This document shows positions 1 through 8,280 of a stretch of 64,000 nt of DNA, piece after piece. Position 1 is the stretch's first letter. The number at the start of each line of letters is the position of its first letter. This stretch comes from Candidatus Dichloromethanomonas elyunquensis (GTDB lineage: Bacteria; Bacillota; Desulfitobacteriia; Desulfitobacteriales; Syntrophobotulaceae). The DNA is taken from positions 62,001 to 126,000 of the forward strand of contig LNDB01000004.1 of the NCBI GenBank assembly GCA_001515265.1, read 5' to 3'. Position numbers and translations under genes: made by a program. The notes below the pieces were generated by a model. It saw nothing but the letters and a program-made list of their open reading frames with translations, had not been told where the DNA came from and searched no databases.

Positions 1-190
1 TATATATTTTTCGGTTCAATCGATGGGCGTATTCCACCCCTAGCCGCATTTCTTCCGTATTTAAATTCCCGGCATACGCCCTGAGCCCAAAGGCGCTCCC
101 TCCGGCATACACGGCGTCCGCTCCATAAGCCAGGGCAAAACGAAGTTTCTCCAGGTCTCCCGCCGGAGCAAGAATTTCAGGCTTGTTCAT
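1..190 (-). CDS. Peptidase U32 family protein, N-terminal part only
   Basis: This is the start of a U32 family protein, cut by the window edge after about 63 codons. The visible protein begins [20 protein letters not shown] and continues with GADAVYAGG, the characteristic N-terminal block of U32 proteins. Several members (TrhP, RlhA) act in RNA hydroxylation rather than proteolysis, and the paralogue cannot be told from this fragment. A ggagga ribosome site sits about five bases before the ATG at 190. In Bacillus subtilis the U32 genes yrrN and yrrO close the alaS-yrzL-yrrK-yrzB-yrrL run. This gene therefore belongs to the conserved cluster to the right, from which trpB and a probable RNA gene separate it. 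Confidence 0.85.
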   Translation of the reverse strand, partial: MNKPEILAPAGDLEKLRFALAYGADAVYAGGSAFGLRAYAGNLNTEEMRLGVEYAHRLNRKIY

Positions 191-221
191 GATTCCTCCA
201 GGCTGGTATTGAAAAGTATGC

Positions 222-250
222 TTGACTGCTATTCTATAAGCTATTATAAC
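222..250 (+). promoter_or_regulatory. Distal sigma-A-type promoter upstream of trpB
   Basis: TTGACT at 222-227 and TATAAC at 245-250 are separated by 17 bases, a good housekeeping promoter match facing trpB. Use from this site would give a leader of about 145 bases. No T-box or trp-leader peptide is visible in that leader. Confidence 0.45.
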
Positions 251-320
251 GGCAACGCGGCAAAAGGTAAAACGGTGATATTTTTATCCTTAAATTTTAT
301 TAAAATTGAACTCCTACCCC

Positions 321-350
321 TTGACCTCTTTATCTTTTTTATAGTAGAAT
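321..350 (+). promoter_or_regulatory. Proximal sigma-A-type promoter for trpB
   Basis: TTGACC at 321-326 and TAGAAT at 345-350 have an 18-base spacer. They lie about 50 bases before the chosen trpB start, with a ggaggga ribosome site at 389-395. This spacing argues against any start codon further upstream. Confidence 0.5.
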
Positions 351-400
351 TTTCCACAAACTATAAAAGATTTGCTACATTTTATTATGGAGGGAGATTT

Positions 401-1582
401 ATGACAACACAAAAAGGTTATTTCGGTGAATATGGGGGCAGTTTCGTTCCCCCTGATCTTCAGGATGTTCTGGACAGCCTGGCAAACACCTTTGAAAAGT
501 TTAAAGATGACCCGGAATTCAACAGGGAACTGGATTATTACCTTAAACAGTATGTCGGCCGTCCAAATCCCTTATATTTTGCTGAAAAATTATCGGCAAA
601 ACTAGGGGGAGCCAATATCTACCTTAAACGCGAAGACCTCAATCACACCGGAGCGCACAAGATTAATAATACGATCGGCCAGGTGCTTTTGGCCAAGCGC
701 ATGGGCTTAAAAAGAGTTATCGCCGAAACCGGCGCCGGACAGCACGGTGTGGCCACGGCTACCGCCTGCGCCCTCTTCGATATGGAATGTATCATCTATA
801 TGGGTGAAGAGGATACCCGGAGACAAGCCTTGAACGTATTCCGGATGGAGCTCTTAGGGGCCAAAGTAGTAGCGGTCACCCGCGGAACCCGCACCCTGAA
901 AGACGCGGTGGATGCCGCCCTGGAAGACTTGATCCTGAACTACAAGGATACTTTCTATATGTTGGGATCTGCTGTTGGACCCCATCCCTATCCTACGATG
1001 GTCAAGCATTTCCAATCTATTATCAGCCGCGAAGCTAAAGCGCAGATTTTGGAAGCAGAAGGCAAACTGCCAAATGCTGTCATCGCTTCGGTTGGCGGCG
1101 GCAGTAATGCCATCGGTATCTTTGCCGACTTTATTCCGGACGCGGACGTAAGTCTCATCGGGGTGGAGCCTGCCGGACACGGTCTGGAAACAGGCCGTCA
1201 TGCTGCCCCAATTTCTGCTGGGAAACCGGGAATCATCCACGGATTCAAATGTTATGTAATGGCAGATGAGCAAGGCGAACCGCTCCCCACCCACTCTATC
1301 TCCGCAGGCCTGGATTACCCCGGTGTCGGTCCTGAACATTCCTATCTAAATGATATCGGGCGTGCCGAATATGTCACTATTTCTGATCGTGAAGCCTTGG
1401 AAGCCTTCCATACCCTGTCCAAAACCGAGGGGATTATTCCCGCTCTGGAAAGCGCCCATGCGGTGGCCCACGCCATTAAAATCGCTCCCCAAATGCCCAA
1501 GGATACTATTCTCATCATTAACCTCTCGGGCCGGGGAGATAAAGACGTTCAGCAAATTTTCGATATGATGCATCAAAAATAG
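401..1582 (+). CDS. trpB: Tryptophan synthase beta chain (TrpB1 type)
   Basis: This PLP enzyme condenses indole with L-serine to give L-tryptophan, normally within an alpha2-beta2 complex. The 393-residue protein has the PLP lysine at K87 in [10 protein letters not shown] and the catalytic glutamate E109 in AETGAGQHG. It also has the phosphate loop GGGSNA, the [11 protein letters not shown] segment and C-terminal LSGRGDKD. These are TrpB1 features; TrpB2 carries a different lysine motif. The frame is open back to 209, but ATG 401 is chosen because it has a ggaggga ribosome site at 389-395 and two promoters lie between 222 and 350. No trpA or other trp gene adjoins it. It stands alone on the plus strand between leftward genes, so it may work with a distant TrpA or salvage indole. 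Confidence 0.95.
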   Translation: MTTQKGYFGEYGGSFVPPDLQDVLDSLANTFEKFKDDPEFNRELDYYLKQYVGRPNPLYFAEKLSAKLGGANIYLKREDLNHTGAHKINNTIGQVLLAKRMGLKRVIAETGAGQHGVATATACALFDMECIIYMGEEDTRRQALNVFRMELLGAKVVAVTRGTRTLKDAVDAALEDLILNYKDTFYMLGSAVGPHPYPTMVKHFQSIISREAKAQILEAEGKLPNAVIASVGGGSNAIGIFADFIPDADVSLIGVEPAGHGLETGRHAAPISAGKPGIIHGFKCYVMADEQGEPLPTHSISAGLDYPGVGPEHSYLNDIGRAEYVTISDREALEAFHTLSKTEGIIPALESAHAVAHAIKIAPQMPKDTILIINLSGRGDKDVQQIFDMMHQK

Positions 1583-1607
1583 CTTGAAATCACTTTCAAA
1601 TTCAATA

Positions 1608-1936
1608 GTAAAAGGGTAGATCTTCTTCTCATTTTTCCTGAGAATGGATCTACCCTTTTACCTCTTGGTGGATTTCCAATACGGACATCCTCCTTTTTTT
1701 CCGCCCTGTCCCCTATCACCCTGCGTTTTGGGAAAATAACTTTTTCACCTCATTAACCTACTCCTGGCCCAAGGACCCAACTTCTCGTCTTTCTCCCGTA
1801 CCATTGTTCAAACCCTAGGAATCCTCCCGGATGGACTTCGGAATAACTCAGTTATGAGTAACGTTAATGAAATTCACAGAATTAAGGTTTTCAGGGTGTT
1901 CCCTGAAGCTTATCTTTCGAAAAGCATCACCGGGTG
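1608..1936 (-). ncRNA. Candidate structured small RNA, about 330 nt
   Basis: This 448-base gap between trpB and mltG has no convincing gene. On the minus strand it has a near-consensus promoter (1943-1971), then a purine-rich transcript with several local hairpins, and it ends at a strong inverted repeat (1610-1659). Visible stems include a 7-bp stem around 1898-1915 (ttcaggg/ccctgaa), one with arms actca/tgagt near 1847-1860, and one with ggaca/tgtcc arms near 1685-1716. It does not show the conserved cores of RNase P RNA, tmRNA, SRP RNA or T-box leaders that I looked for. The longest minus-strand reading frames have 12-19 codons. It could instead be a long leader or a decayed element. Family unknown. 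Confidence 0.45.
1610..1659. terminator. Hairpin terminator shared by trpB and the candidate RNA
   Basis: A perfect 13-bp stem pairs 1610-1622 (aaaagggtagatc) with 1647-1659 (gatctaccctttt). A smaller ttctcatt/gagaat-type pairing lies inside the loop. The stem ends in T runs on both strands, so it can end trpB on the plus strand and the leftward transcript from 1936. Confidence 0.65.
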
Positions 1937-1942
1937 ATTTTT

Positions 1943-1971
1943 ATTTTAAAATACATCCCTATATTTGTCAA
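1943..1971 (-). promoter_or_regulatory. Near-consensus sigma-A promoter with a palindrome at the start site
   Basis: On the minus strand TTGACA (1966-1971) and TAAAAT (1943-1948) are spaced by exactly 17 bases. No protein gene follows before the terminator at 1610. A 13-base palindrome, atcaccgggtgat at 1925-1937, overlaps the expected start site and could be an operator. Confidence 0.6.
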
Positions 1972-2030
1972 TATATTTTTCAGAATAGTTTCTAAATTCT
2001 GATAAGTTTTATATCTATTTTTCGAAACGC

Positions 2031-3068
2031 CTATTGATACTTCTTCGTATTCTTGAGATGTTCATCATAGGTCACTGCAAACGCGTGGGTACCGTCATTT
2101 TTGGCTACAAAATAGAAGTAATCTGTCCTGGCGGGATAGAGCGCGGCGTTTAAGGAGGCATGACCCGGATTGGCTATCGGTCCCGGAGGCAACCCGGGAT
2201 TCTTATACGTATTATACGGGGAATCGATCTCTATATCAGTCAAGCTGAGAACCGGCTTTACTTCCCCCAGAACGTACTGGACCGTAGCACAGGATTGAAG
2301 CGGCATCCCTGTTCTCAAGCGGTTCTCAAATACCCCCGCTATCAACGGACGTTCCGCTTCTTTAGCGGCTTCTTTCTCCACCATGGAAGCTTTGGTCACC
2401 CAGGTAAAAACTGAAACATGCATTTCCTCTAAGCGGGCTTTTGTTTCCGGAGTAAGTTCCTTATTAAAACGGCCAAGAAAACGGTCAACCACATCTTTAG
2501 GTTTAGATTTTCTGTCAAAAAAATATGTATCGGGAAAAAGGAACCCTTCCAAACGGTTATTTCCGGCAGGGACCCCTGTGAGAAAGTCATAATCTTTAGC
2601 GGAATAGGTTTGCATGACCTTATAGAATTCATCTTGGGTGCCTAAGCCGTCTTTTACTAAAGTATTGACGATTTCGGCCACCGAATAGCCTTCCGGGATA
2701 GTCACCCTAATGACATCCGGGTGGGGACCTTGGAGTAAAATATTTAAAATCGCCTGTGCACTCATGGCCGGAGAAAGATAATACAATCCGGCAACGAGCT
2801 TGGAATCGGCTTTGTTTATTTTGCACAGCTGACGGAATACCTCGGCGTTCCGGATGATGTTTTTGTCTTTCAGTTCTTGGGCGATTTGAGAGGCAGTCAT
2901 TCCGGCTTCAAGAACAAAGACTTGGTCTTGACCTGAATCCGTCATAGGCTTCAGGTTTGAAGACCACCAAAATGCCCCCAGAGAAAACAGAATGAGCATG
3001 ATGATCAAAACAGTCAAATTTATTCTGGCTTTGTTCTTTGCCAAAACGCTGCGGCGTTTTCTTTTCAC
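2031..3068 (-). CDS. mltG: Endolytic murein transglycosylase MltG (YceG family)
   Basis: MltG cleaves nascent peptidoglycan strands at the outer face of the membrane and so sets glycan chain length. The 345-residue protein has a basic cytoplasmic N-terminus, one membrane segment at about residues 17-36, a LysM-like region, and the YceG catalytic block. That block shows ASMVEKEAA with the family glutamate, then ERPLIAGVFENRL and SPYNTYKNPGLPPGPI. It starts at GTG 3068; an ATG at 3087 is in another frame. It corresponds to yrrL of the Bacillus cluster and follows the DUF1292 gene. A hairpin at 3161-3186 lies between the two, so mltG may have its own promoter. Confidence 0.93.
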   Translation of the reverse strand: MKRKRRSVLAKNKARINLTVLIIMLILFSLGAFWWSSNLKPMTDSGQDQVFVLEAGMTASQIAQELKDKNIIRNAEVFRQLCKINKADSKLVAGLYYLSPAMSAQAILNILLQGPHPDVIRVTIPEGYSVAEIVNTLVKDGLGTQDEFYKVMQTYSAKDYDFLTGVPAGNNRLEGFLFPDTYFFDRKSKPKDVVDRFLGRFNKELTPETKARLEEMHVSVFTWVTKASMVEKEAAKEAERPLIAGVFENRLRTGMPLQSCATVQYVLGEVKPVLSLTDIEIDSPYNTYKNPGLPPGPIANPGHASLNAALYPARTDYFYFVAKNDGTHAFAVTYDEHLKNTKKYQ

Positions 3069-3160
3069 TTCGTTTCTCTTCTTTCATAAAGGGTTTTCCT
3101 AGCAAATAGAAAAATACTCTTTATTATACTATTTTTTGCCGTTCCCTGCCATAAAATCAA

Positions 3161-3186
3161 GAAACTCACGAATCATCGTGAGTTTC
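3161..3186 (-). terminator. Hairpin between the DUF1292 gene and mltG
   Basis: An 11-bp perfect stem pairs 3161-3171 with 3176-3186 around a 4-base loop. Read leftward it follows the DUF1292 gene and runs into a T-rich stretch (TTTCTTGATTTT). It is a likely terminator or attenuator before mltG. Confidence 0.6.
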
Positions 3187-3213
3187 ACCGGTTAAAATAT
3201 TTGTTTTTATAAA

Positions 3214-3525
3214 TTACTCTTCTTCTTCAAAATTGTCTTCCATTTCTTCCCAAGCATCGGCTACTTTTTCCCATTCCTCATCATCTTCGATGTCCATCAG
3301 CATATCTTCGCCGTTTTCATCTTTGCTGACTTTCAGAATGATCGCTTCAGCCTCTTCGCCGTCTTCTTCAGTTTCCTCAACGGGAAGAAGAACAAAATAA
3401 GTATTCCCTTCAAGTTCAACCGTGGCAAGGTGCATGAATTCATGCTCATGACCTTCATCATCATTTAAGACAATAATATCAAAGGCCTCGTCCATTTCTT
3501 CCTGGTTATTAATTTCATCACTCAT
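3214..3525 (-). CDS. DUF1292 family small acidic protein (YrzB-like)
   Basis: This 103-residue, strongly acidic protein belongs to DUF1292, the family of Bacillus YrzB, whose function is not known. It contains the family core DEGHEHEFMHLATVELEG followed by YFVLLPVEE and ends in a run of glutamates. The start ATG at 3525 has an agaggtga ribosome site. Its place after ruvX and before mltG is conserved across Firmicutes, which makes the assignment firm even though the role is unknown. Confidence 0.85.
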   Translation of the reverse strand: MSDEINNQEEMDEAFDIIVLNDDEGHEHEFMHLATVELEGNTYFVLLPVEETEEDGEEAEAIILKVSKDENGEDMLMDIEDDEEWEKVADAWEEMEDNFEEEE

Positions 3526-3613
3526 TATCTATCACCTCTTAAAAAGATATTGTAATTGTACCCTTATAGGTAAAGATTGTCAAACTTATCCGGTAAATAA
3601 TGCGTTAATTTTA

Positions 3614-4021
3614 TCATATTCCCCTGCTGTCCAAATATCCCTGCAGGATAAACACAGCCGCCATTTTGTCAATGACCTTTTTTCGTTTAGCCCTGGAGAG
3701 GTCCGCCTCCAACAGTACGCGTTCCGCTCCGACCGTACTCAGCCGCTCATCCCATAATTTCACGGGTAATGAGAATCTTTTCTGAAGGTTTTGTGAGAAC
3801 TCTTCTGACAATCTGGCTCTTTCTCCCAGGGTCCCATTCATATTCCGGGGATAACCCAACACGATCTCTTCGACCTCATACTCCCGGACGAGACGATTAA
3901 GCTCCTCCATTTCCTGACCGGACCGTTTGATGACAACTATAGGCTGGGCAGTTATTTTCAGCGGATCGCTCATTGCCACGCCGACAGTTTTTTCCCCCAG
4001 ATCAAGACCCATGATCCTCAA
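3614..4021 (-). CDS. ruvX: Putative pre-16S rRNA nuclease RuvX/YqgF
   Basis: YqgF-family RNase-H-fold nucleases help mature the 5-prime end of 16S rRNA. The protein shows [49 protein letters not shown] and [18 protein letters not shown], which supply the family's acidic catalytic residues. The frame is open to a TTG at 4036, but a ggaggtg ribosome site at 4027-4033 lies inside that stretch. It points to TTG 4021, giving 135 residues, the normal family length. ATG 4012 is a less likely alternative. It lies between the aldo/keto reductase gene and DUF1292 in the conserved alaS cluster. Confidence 0.9.
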   Translation of the reverse strand: MRIMGLDLGEKTVGVAMSDPLKITAQPIVVIKRSGQEMEELNRLVREYEVEEIVLGYPRNMNGTLGERARLSEEFSQNLQKRFSLPVKLWDERLSTVGAERVLLEADLSRAKRKKVIDKMAAVFILQGYLDSRGI

Positions 4022-4053
4022 TATTTCACCTCCCAAAGAACATTATGCACGAA

Positions 4054-4998
4054 TCAGACGATCTTCAAACAGAAATGCGGGCAAACCCTTCCGCAATACC
4101 CGCATAGTATGCAGTCTCCGGACTTCAACAATGCCTGTCCCTCATTCAGATACAGCGCATTCTGCGGACAAGCTTCTATACAGGCTCCGCATCCCTGGCA
4201 CCAATCGGCAATGTATAATTTTCGTTCCCTATGCGTCACCGCATTTTTGAGTTCTATGGGAACCTCTTTACCCTCCAGCAAAGCTAAGTTAAAATCCACC
4301 TCTTCGGTGGAAGACATCCCCAGGGCCATCGCCTGAATTCCCGGGATATTCCTTATAAACCGGAGTGCTTTTTCCGGTTCTCTGGCCAAATGTCCCCCCC
4401 CGAATACTTTCATGGCATAGATGCCAATTCCTAAATCAGAAGCAAATGCAATTGCCTGCAGCATATCTTCCAAAGAACCGTCGATAATCCCAAGCCCTTG
4501 ATAATTGATAATGGGATGAAGAATATCAAGGCCGGGCTGCAGTGCTCCTGCCCTTACTCCCTGAAAAGCATGAGTGGAAATGCCAATATTGCCGACCCAT
4601 CTTTTAGCTTTGGCTTCCTGTAAAGCTTCCCAGGCCCCTGCATGTCCCTTCAGGGTAAGCTGGTTCTCTTGTTCATGCAGCAAAAAAATATTGATAACAT
4701 CCCGGGCCAGTTCTTTTCTGGCCTTCTCCAAGCTGGCATACAACTCTTTTTTGGTTACCGCATAGGATTTGGTAGCAATTTTCAGCTCGGGATATTGAGA
4801 CAAAACAGGCTGCAACTGATTGTAGTTCTCGTAGATTTCTGCCGTATCAACCCAGTCAATCCCCCGATAAAACGCGTAAGACAGTATTTCTCTGCCTTCC
4901 CGCACCGAAACCCTGCCCTGGAGAGGAGAAATGGCGAGACTTCCGAAGCAGACTTCTGAAACCTCAGGCCCCCGCCAACCCAGTTTAACTTTGTGCAA
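4054..4998 (-). CDS. Aldo/keto reductase with C-terminal ferredoxin domain
   Basis: This 314-residue protein joins an aldo/keto reductase barrel to two C-terminal 4Fe-4S clusters. The barrel keeps the catalytic set: D and Y in WVDTAEIYENY, K in IATKSYAV, and H in IFLLHEQ. The tail has CQGCGACIEACP and CILCGYCGRVCP. Such fusions are common in anaerobic Clostridia, but the substrate is unknown; ferredoxin rather than NAD(P)H may be the electron donor. TTG 4998 is chosen because ggagggag (5003-5010) precedes it; the frame is open to 5064. It sits between ireB and ruvX, a position with no counterpart in Bacillus. Confidence 0.88.
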   Translation of the reverse strand: MHKVKLGWRGPEVSEVCFGSLAISPLQGRVSVREGREILSYAFYRGIDWVDTAEIYENYNQLQPVLSQYPELKIATKSYAVTKKELYASLEKARKELARDVINIFLLHEQENQLTLKGHAGAWEALQEAKAKRWVGNIGISTHAFQGVRAGALQPGLDILHPIINYQGLGIIDGSLEDMLQAIAFASDLGIGIYAMKVFGGGHLAREPEKALRFIRNIPGIQAMALGMSSTEEVDFNLALLEGKEVPIELKNAVTHRERKLYIADWCQGCGACIEACPQNALYLNEGQALLKSGDCILCGYCGRVCPHFCLKIV

Positions 4999-5157
4999 AT
5001 TTCTCCCTCCAAGCTTGAGCGCCCATACACAAAGGATATCTCTCTTAAATCGTGTTGCAAACACAAAGACAAAGCATTATGAATGAGTGAAAGTTGCCCT
5101 TCAGCTATCGATAATGTTGTTACGTTACGGATCTTGAGGACGCAAACCAGAGTATGC

Positions 5158-5412
5158 TTACTTCAGGTCACGCAAGTAGTGGCCCACCAGCTCTTCCAGT
5201 AATTCATACCTTTCCAGCTTACGGATCTTGGTCCTGGCTTGATTATGACTGGTAATATAAACAGGATCGCCGGACATCAGATAACCAACCAACTGATTAA
5301 TCGGATCATATCCTTTTTCCTGCAGTGCAGCATAAACCTGTTGCAATATCTCCCTTGCGGAATTATCTCCGGCCAGAGATTTAAACATCATTGTATCTTC
5401 TATCTTACTCAA
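5158..5412 (-). CDS. ireB: IreB family regulatory phosphoprotein (DUF965)
   Basis: IreB (ReoM, YrzL) is a small cytoplasmic protein phosphorylated by PASTA kinases. It affects cell-envelope stress responses and peptidoglycan synthesis in Gram-positive bacteria. The 84-residue sequence contains the family pattern DTMMFK near the N-terminus, [24 protein letters not shown] and the [17 protein letters not shown] helix. The start is TTG 5412 with a strong aaaggagg ribosome site. It follows alaS directly, as yrzL does in Bacillus subtilis. Confidence 0.9.
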   Translation of the reverse strand: MSKIEDTMMFKSLAGDNSAREILQQVYAALQEKGYDPINQLVGYLMSGDPVYITSHNQARTKIRKLERYELLEELVGHYLRDLK

Positions 5413-5520
5413 GGTTTATACCTCCTTTCTTGTTACCAGTTATAGTATAAATATTCTCCGCGAGGATGAAAATTACCTGTCTGCTTATCAAAAACATACC
5501 AAAGTTTTCTAATAAATATT

Positions 5521-8148
5521 TTAACCCAAAAACTGCGAAATTATTGCCGTGACTTTATCTAAGGCTTCTCCAAGCTTGGACGGGTCTTTACCGCCTGCTT
5601 GCGCCATATCGGGACGGCCTCCCCCGCCGCCGCCGGTAATAGCAGCCACTTCTTTAATAATCTTGCCTGCGTGCAGTCCTTTCAGCCCGGCCGGATGAAC
5701 CATGGCAACCAAATTGACTTTGCCTTCAGCGATTGCGCCGAGGACAATCACCCCTTCAAGAAGCTTATCCCGGAGCATATCGGCAGTTTGTCTGAGGGTT
5801 TCCATATCCGGGGCCTGAACACGGGCGGCAAGGACTTTAACCCCTTGGACCTCCAGCACTTTAGCCAGGTTACTGTCCGCTTCGAATTTGGACAGCTTGG
5901 CAGTTAATTGTTGAACTTCCTTTTCCAAATCCTTCATTTGCTGGAAGATAGTCTGGACTTTTTTCGCCGTTTCCTGCGGCTGCGCTTTCAACAGGATATT
6001 AATTTCATTCAGCTCGTTTTCGATGCCGCGCAGATAAGAAATCGACTCTTTTCCGGCAACTGCTTCAATCCTTCTCAGTCCGGCACCGATCCCGCCTTCG
6101 GAAATAATTTTGAATAAGCCGATCTCTCCGGTTCTTCTCACATGAGTTCCGCCGCAAAGTTCGATACTCTTATCTCCCATTTCGACCACGCGGACAATCT
6201 CTCCGTATTTTTCACCGAACAAAGCGATTGCTCCCTTGGCCCGGGCCGCGTTGATGTTTATCTCTCCGGTGCCGACAGGAAGATCAGCCCTAATGAGCCC
6301 GTTTACCACATCTTCCACTGCCGGGATTTCTTCCCGGGTCAGGGCAGAAAAATGGGAGAAGTCAAACCGTAAGCGGTCGGGTGAAACCAGGGACCCTGCT
6401 TGTTGAACATGTTCTCCGATTACCTTGCGCAGGGCGTGGTGCAGGAGATGGGTCGAACTGTGGTGGATGGCAACGGCTCTTCTGTTTTCCTTATTGACAG
6501 CGGCCTGAACTTTATCTCCTTTTTTGAGAACGCCGCTCTGTACCAAAATCTTATGACTGACCGCTCCGCTGGGCAGTTTTCTCAATTCCAAGATACGGGC
6601 GGTGGCTTTGTCTGCCGTTAAAATCCCTTGGTCCGAAACCTGACCGCCGCTTTCGGCATAGAAAGGAGTAAGATTAAGAAGACAAAGAACTTCTTCTCCT
6701 TCTCCGGCACTATCCGTCTCGCCCTCGTCCGTAAATAAAGCTTCAACTGCACAGTCAGCCGTTAATTCCTGATATCCGACAAAACGGGTAGGCCCAAGAG
6801 TCTTCGCTTTCTCTAGCAGTGCCGTATTTTCAACGGCAGCCTTCATCTGTCTGGACTGCTCTTTAGCCAGACGACGGTGCTCTTCCGATGCTTTCTTGAA
6901 GGACTCCATATCAATGGAAATTCCTTCTTCCAGCAGCATTTCCTCTGTTAATTCCACCGGGAACCCGTAGGTCTCATATAAATGGAACGCATCTTCTCCG
7001 CTTAACTCCTTTTGGCCTTCTTCCCGCAGGCTTTTGACTTTTTCCAGAAGAAGCAGGGTCCCCTGTTCCAGGGTCGCCTGGAAATTCTTCTCTTCAAGCC
7101 GCAGATGATTGCGGATAAAGTTTTCATTTTCTTTCAGTTCCGTGTACCAATGAGCATAATGGTCCCGAATCACAACGAAAATCTGTTCCAGAAAAGGCTT
7201 TTCGATTCCCAGAAGACGGGCATAGCGGACCGCCCTGCGCAGAATGCGTCTTAAAACATAACCCCTGCCGTCGCTGCTGGGGCGAATACCGTCCGCCAGC
7301 ATAAAGCAGACGGAACGGGTATGGTCAGCGACCACTTTCAAGGCAATATCGGTCTTCCGGTCTCTTTTATAGGTTACCCCGGCAATTTGCGCCGTTTTGT
7401 TAATAATCGGCATAAACAAATCGGTATCAAAATTGGAATCGACCCCTTGCATAACGGAAGCAATCCTTTCGAGACCCATCCCGGTATCGATATTTTGCTT
7501 CGGCAAAGGTGTGAGAGTTCCTGCTTCATCTCTGTTATATTGCATAAAGACAAGGTTCCATATCTCTAAGAAGCGGTCACAGTCACATCCGATCGCGCAG
7601 TCTTCTTTGCCGCATCCCCGGGTATCTCCAAGGTCTACATAGATTTCCGAGCAAGGACCGCAAGGACCTACAGGACCCGCAGCCCAAAAATTCTCCGGAT
7701 CTTGGACGATACGGCCCGGGTTAACTCCGGCTTCTTGAATCCAGAAATTACGGGCTTCTTCATCTTCCGGATAAATGGTTACCCATAATTTATCGGTCGG
7801 AAGTTTTAGGACTTCCGTAATATATTCCCACGCCCAACAGATTGCTTCTTTCTTAAAATAATCTCCAAAAGAAAAGTTTCCGAGCATTTCAAAAAAAGTA
7901 TGGTGTCTTGCCGTCTTCCCAACCGATTCCAGGTCGGGTGTACGGACACATTTCTGGGAAGTGGCAGCTCTCGGAAAAGGCGGTTCAACCTGCCGCATAA
8001 AATAGGGTTTAAAGGGCACCATGCCTGCTACGGTAAGGAGCAGGGTTGGATCATCTTTAGGAATCAGCGAAGCGCTGGGTTGAACAGAGTGTCCTTTTTG
8101 CTCAAAAAATTTCAGAAACATTTCCCGTAGTTGATTTCCGCTATACAT
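5521..8148 (-). CDS. alaS: Alanyl-tRNA synthetase
   Basis: AlaRS charges tRNA-Ala and edits mischarged Ser and Gly. The 875-residue protein has the class II catalytic core at the N-terminus (GMVPFKPYF, RTPDLESVGKTARHHTFFEML, GPCGPCSEIY) and the editing-site zinc residues HHSSTHLLHHAL and CGGTHV. A C-terminal DHHA1 domain carries the glycine-rich GGGGGGRPDMAQAGG. The frame is open to 8163. However, the chain atgaggaggaagaagatg shows an aggagg ribosome site inside it, so ATG 8148 (MYSGNQLREMF) is the real start. No T-box leader is recognisable in the 130 bases upstream. It heads the alaS-ireB-(AKR)-ruvX-DUF1292-mltG series. Confidence 0.97.
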   Translation of the reverse strand: MYSGNQLREMFLKFFEQKGHSVQPSASLIPKDDPTLLLTVAGMVPFKPYFMRQVEPPFPRAATSQKCVRTPDLESVGKTARHHTFFEMLGNFSFGDYFKKEAICWAWEYITEVLKLPTDKLWVTIYPEDEEARNFWIQEAGVNPGRIVQDPENFWAAGPVGPCGPCSEIYVDLGDTRGCGKEDCAIGCDCDRFLEIWNLVFMQYNRDEAGTLTPLPKQNIDTGMGLERIASVMQGVDSNFDTDLFMPIINKTAQIAGVTYKRDRKTDIALKVVADHTRSVCFMLADGIRPSSDGRGYVLRRILRRAVRYARLLGIEKPFLEQIFVVIRDHYAHWYTELKENENFIRNHLRLEEKNFQATLEQGTLLLLEKVKSLREEGQKELSGEDAFHLYETYGFPVELTEEMLLEEGISIDMESFKKASEEHRRLAKEQSRQMKAAVENTALLEKAKTLGPTRFVGYQELTADCAVEALFTDEGETDSAGEGEEVLCLLNLTPFYAESGGQVSDQGILTADKATARILELRKLPSGAVSHKILVQSGVLKKGDKVQAAVNKENRRAVAIHHSSTHLLHHALRKVIGEHVQQAGSLVSPDRLRFDFSHFSALTREEIPAVEDVVNGLIRADLPVGTGEININAARAKGAIALFGEKYGEIVRVVEMGDKSIELCGGTHVRRTGEIGLFKIISEGGIGAGLRRIEAVAGKESISYLRGIENELNEINILLKAQPQETAKKVQTIFQQMKDLEKEVQQLTAKLSKFEADSNLAKVLEVQGVKVLAARVQAPDMETLRQTADMLRDKLLEGVIVLGAIAEGKVNLVAMVHPAGLKGLHAGKIIKEVAAITGGGGGGRPDMAQAGGKDPSKLGEALDKVTAIISQFLG

Positions 8149-8280
8149 CTTCTTCCTCCTCATATGGAAGACTCAAAAAGAGTTTCTTTTGTTAATTGAT
8201 AGGCAAAACTTGCCAGTTCCATAGAATGCACCGGAACTCATTTTAGTATAGCCAATGGAGAAGATTCCTGTCAACTGGAC

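Noticed and set aside
209-400. Upstream extension of the trpB frame
   Set aside because: Two promoter-like elements lie inside it, it is hydrophobic nonsense by composition, and ATG 401 has a strong ribosome site and matches family N-termini.
854-1339. 161-codon open frame antisense to trpB
   Set aside because: It lies wholly inside a clearly coding gene, has no ribosome site and no recognisable protein features.
5599-7642. Several plus-strand open frames antisense to alaS
   Set aside because: All mirror the alaS reading frame, with no start signals; a byproduct of codon composition.
8149-8280. T-box leader for alaS
   Set aside because: Only 130 bases are available and the conserved T-box sequence and antiterminator pairing are not visible.
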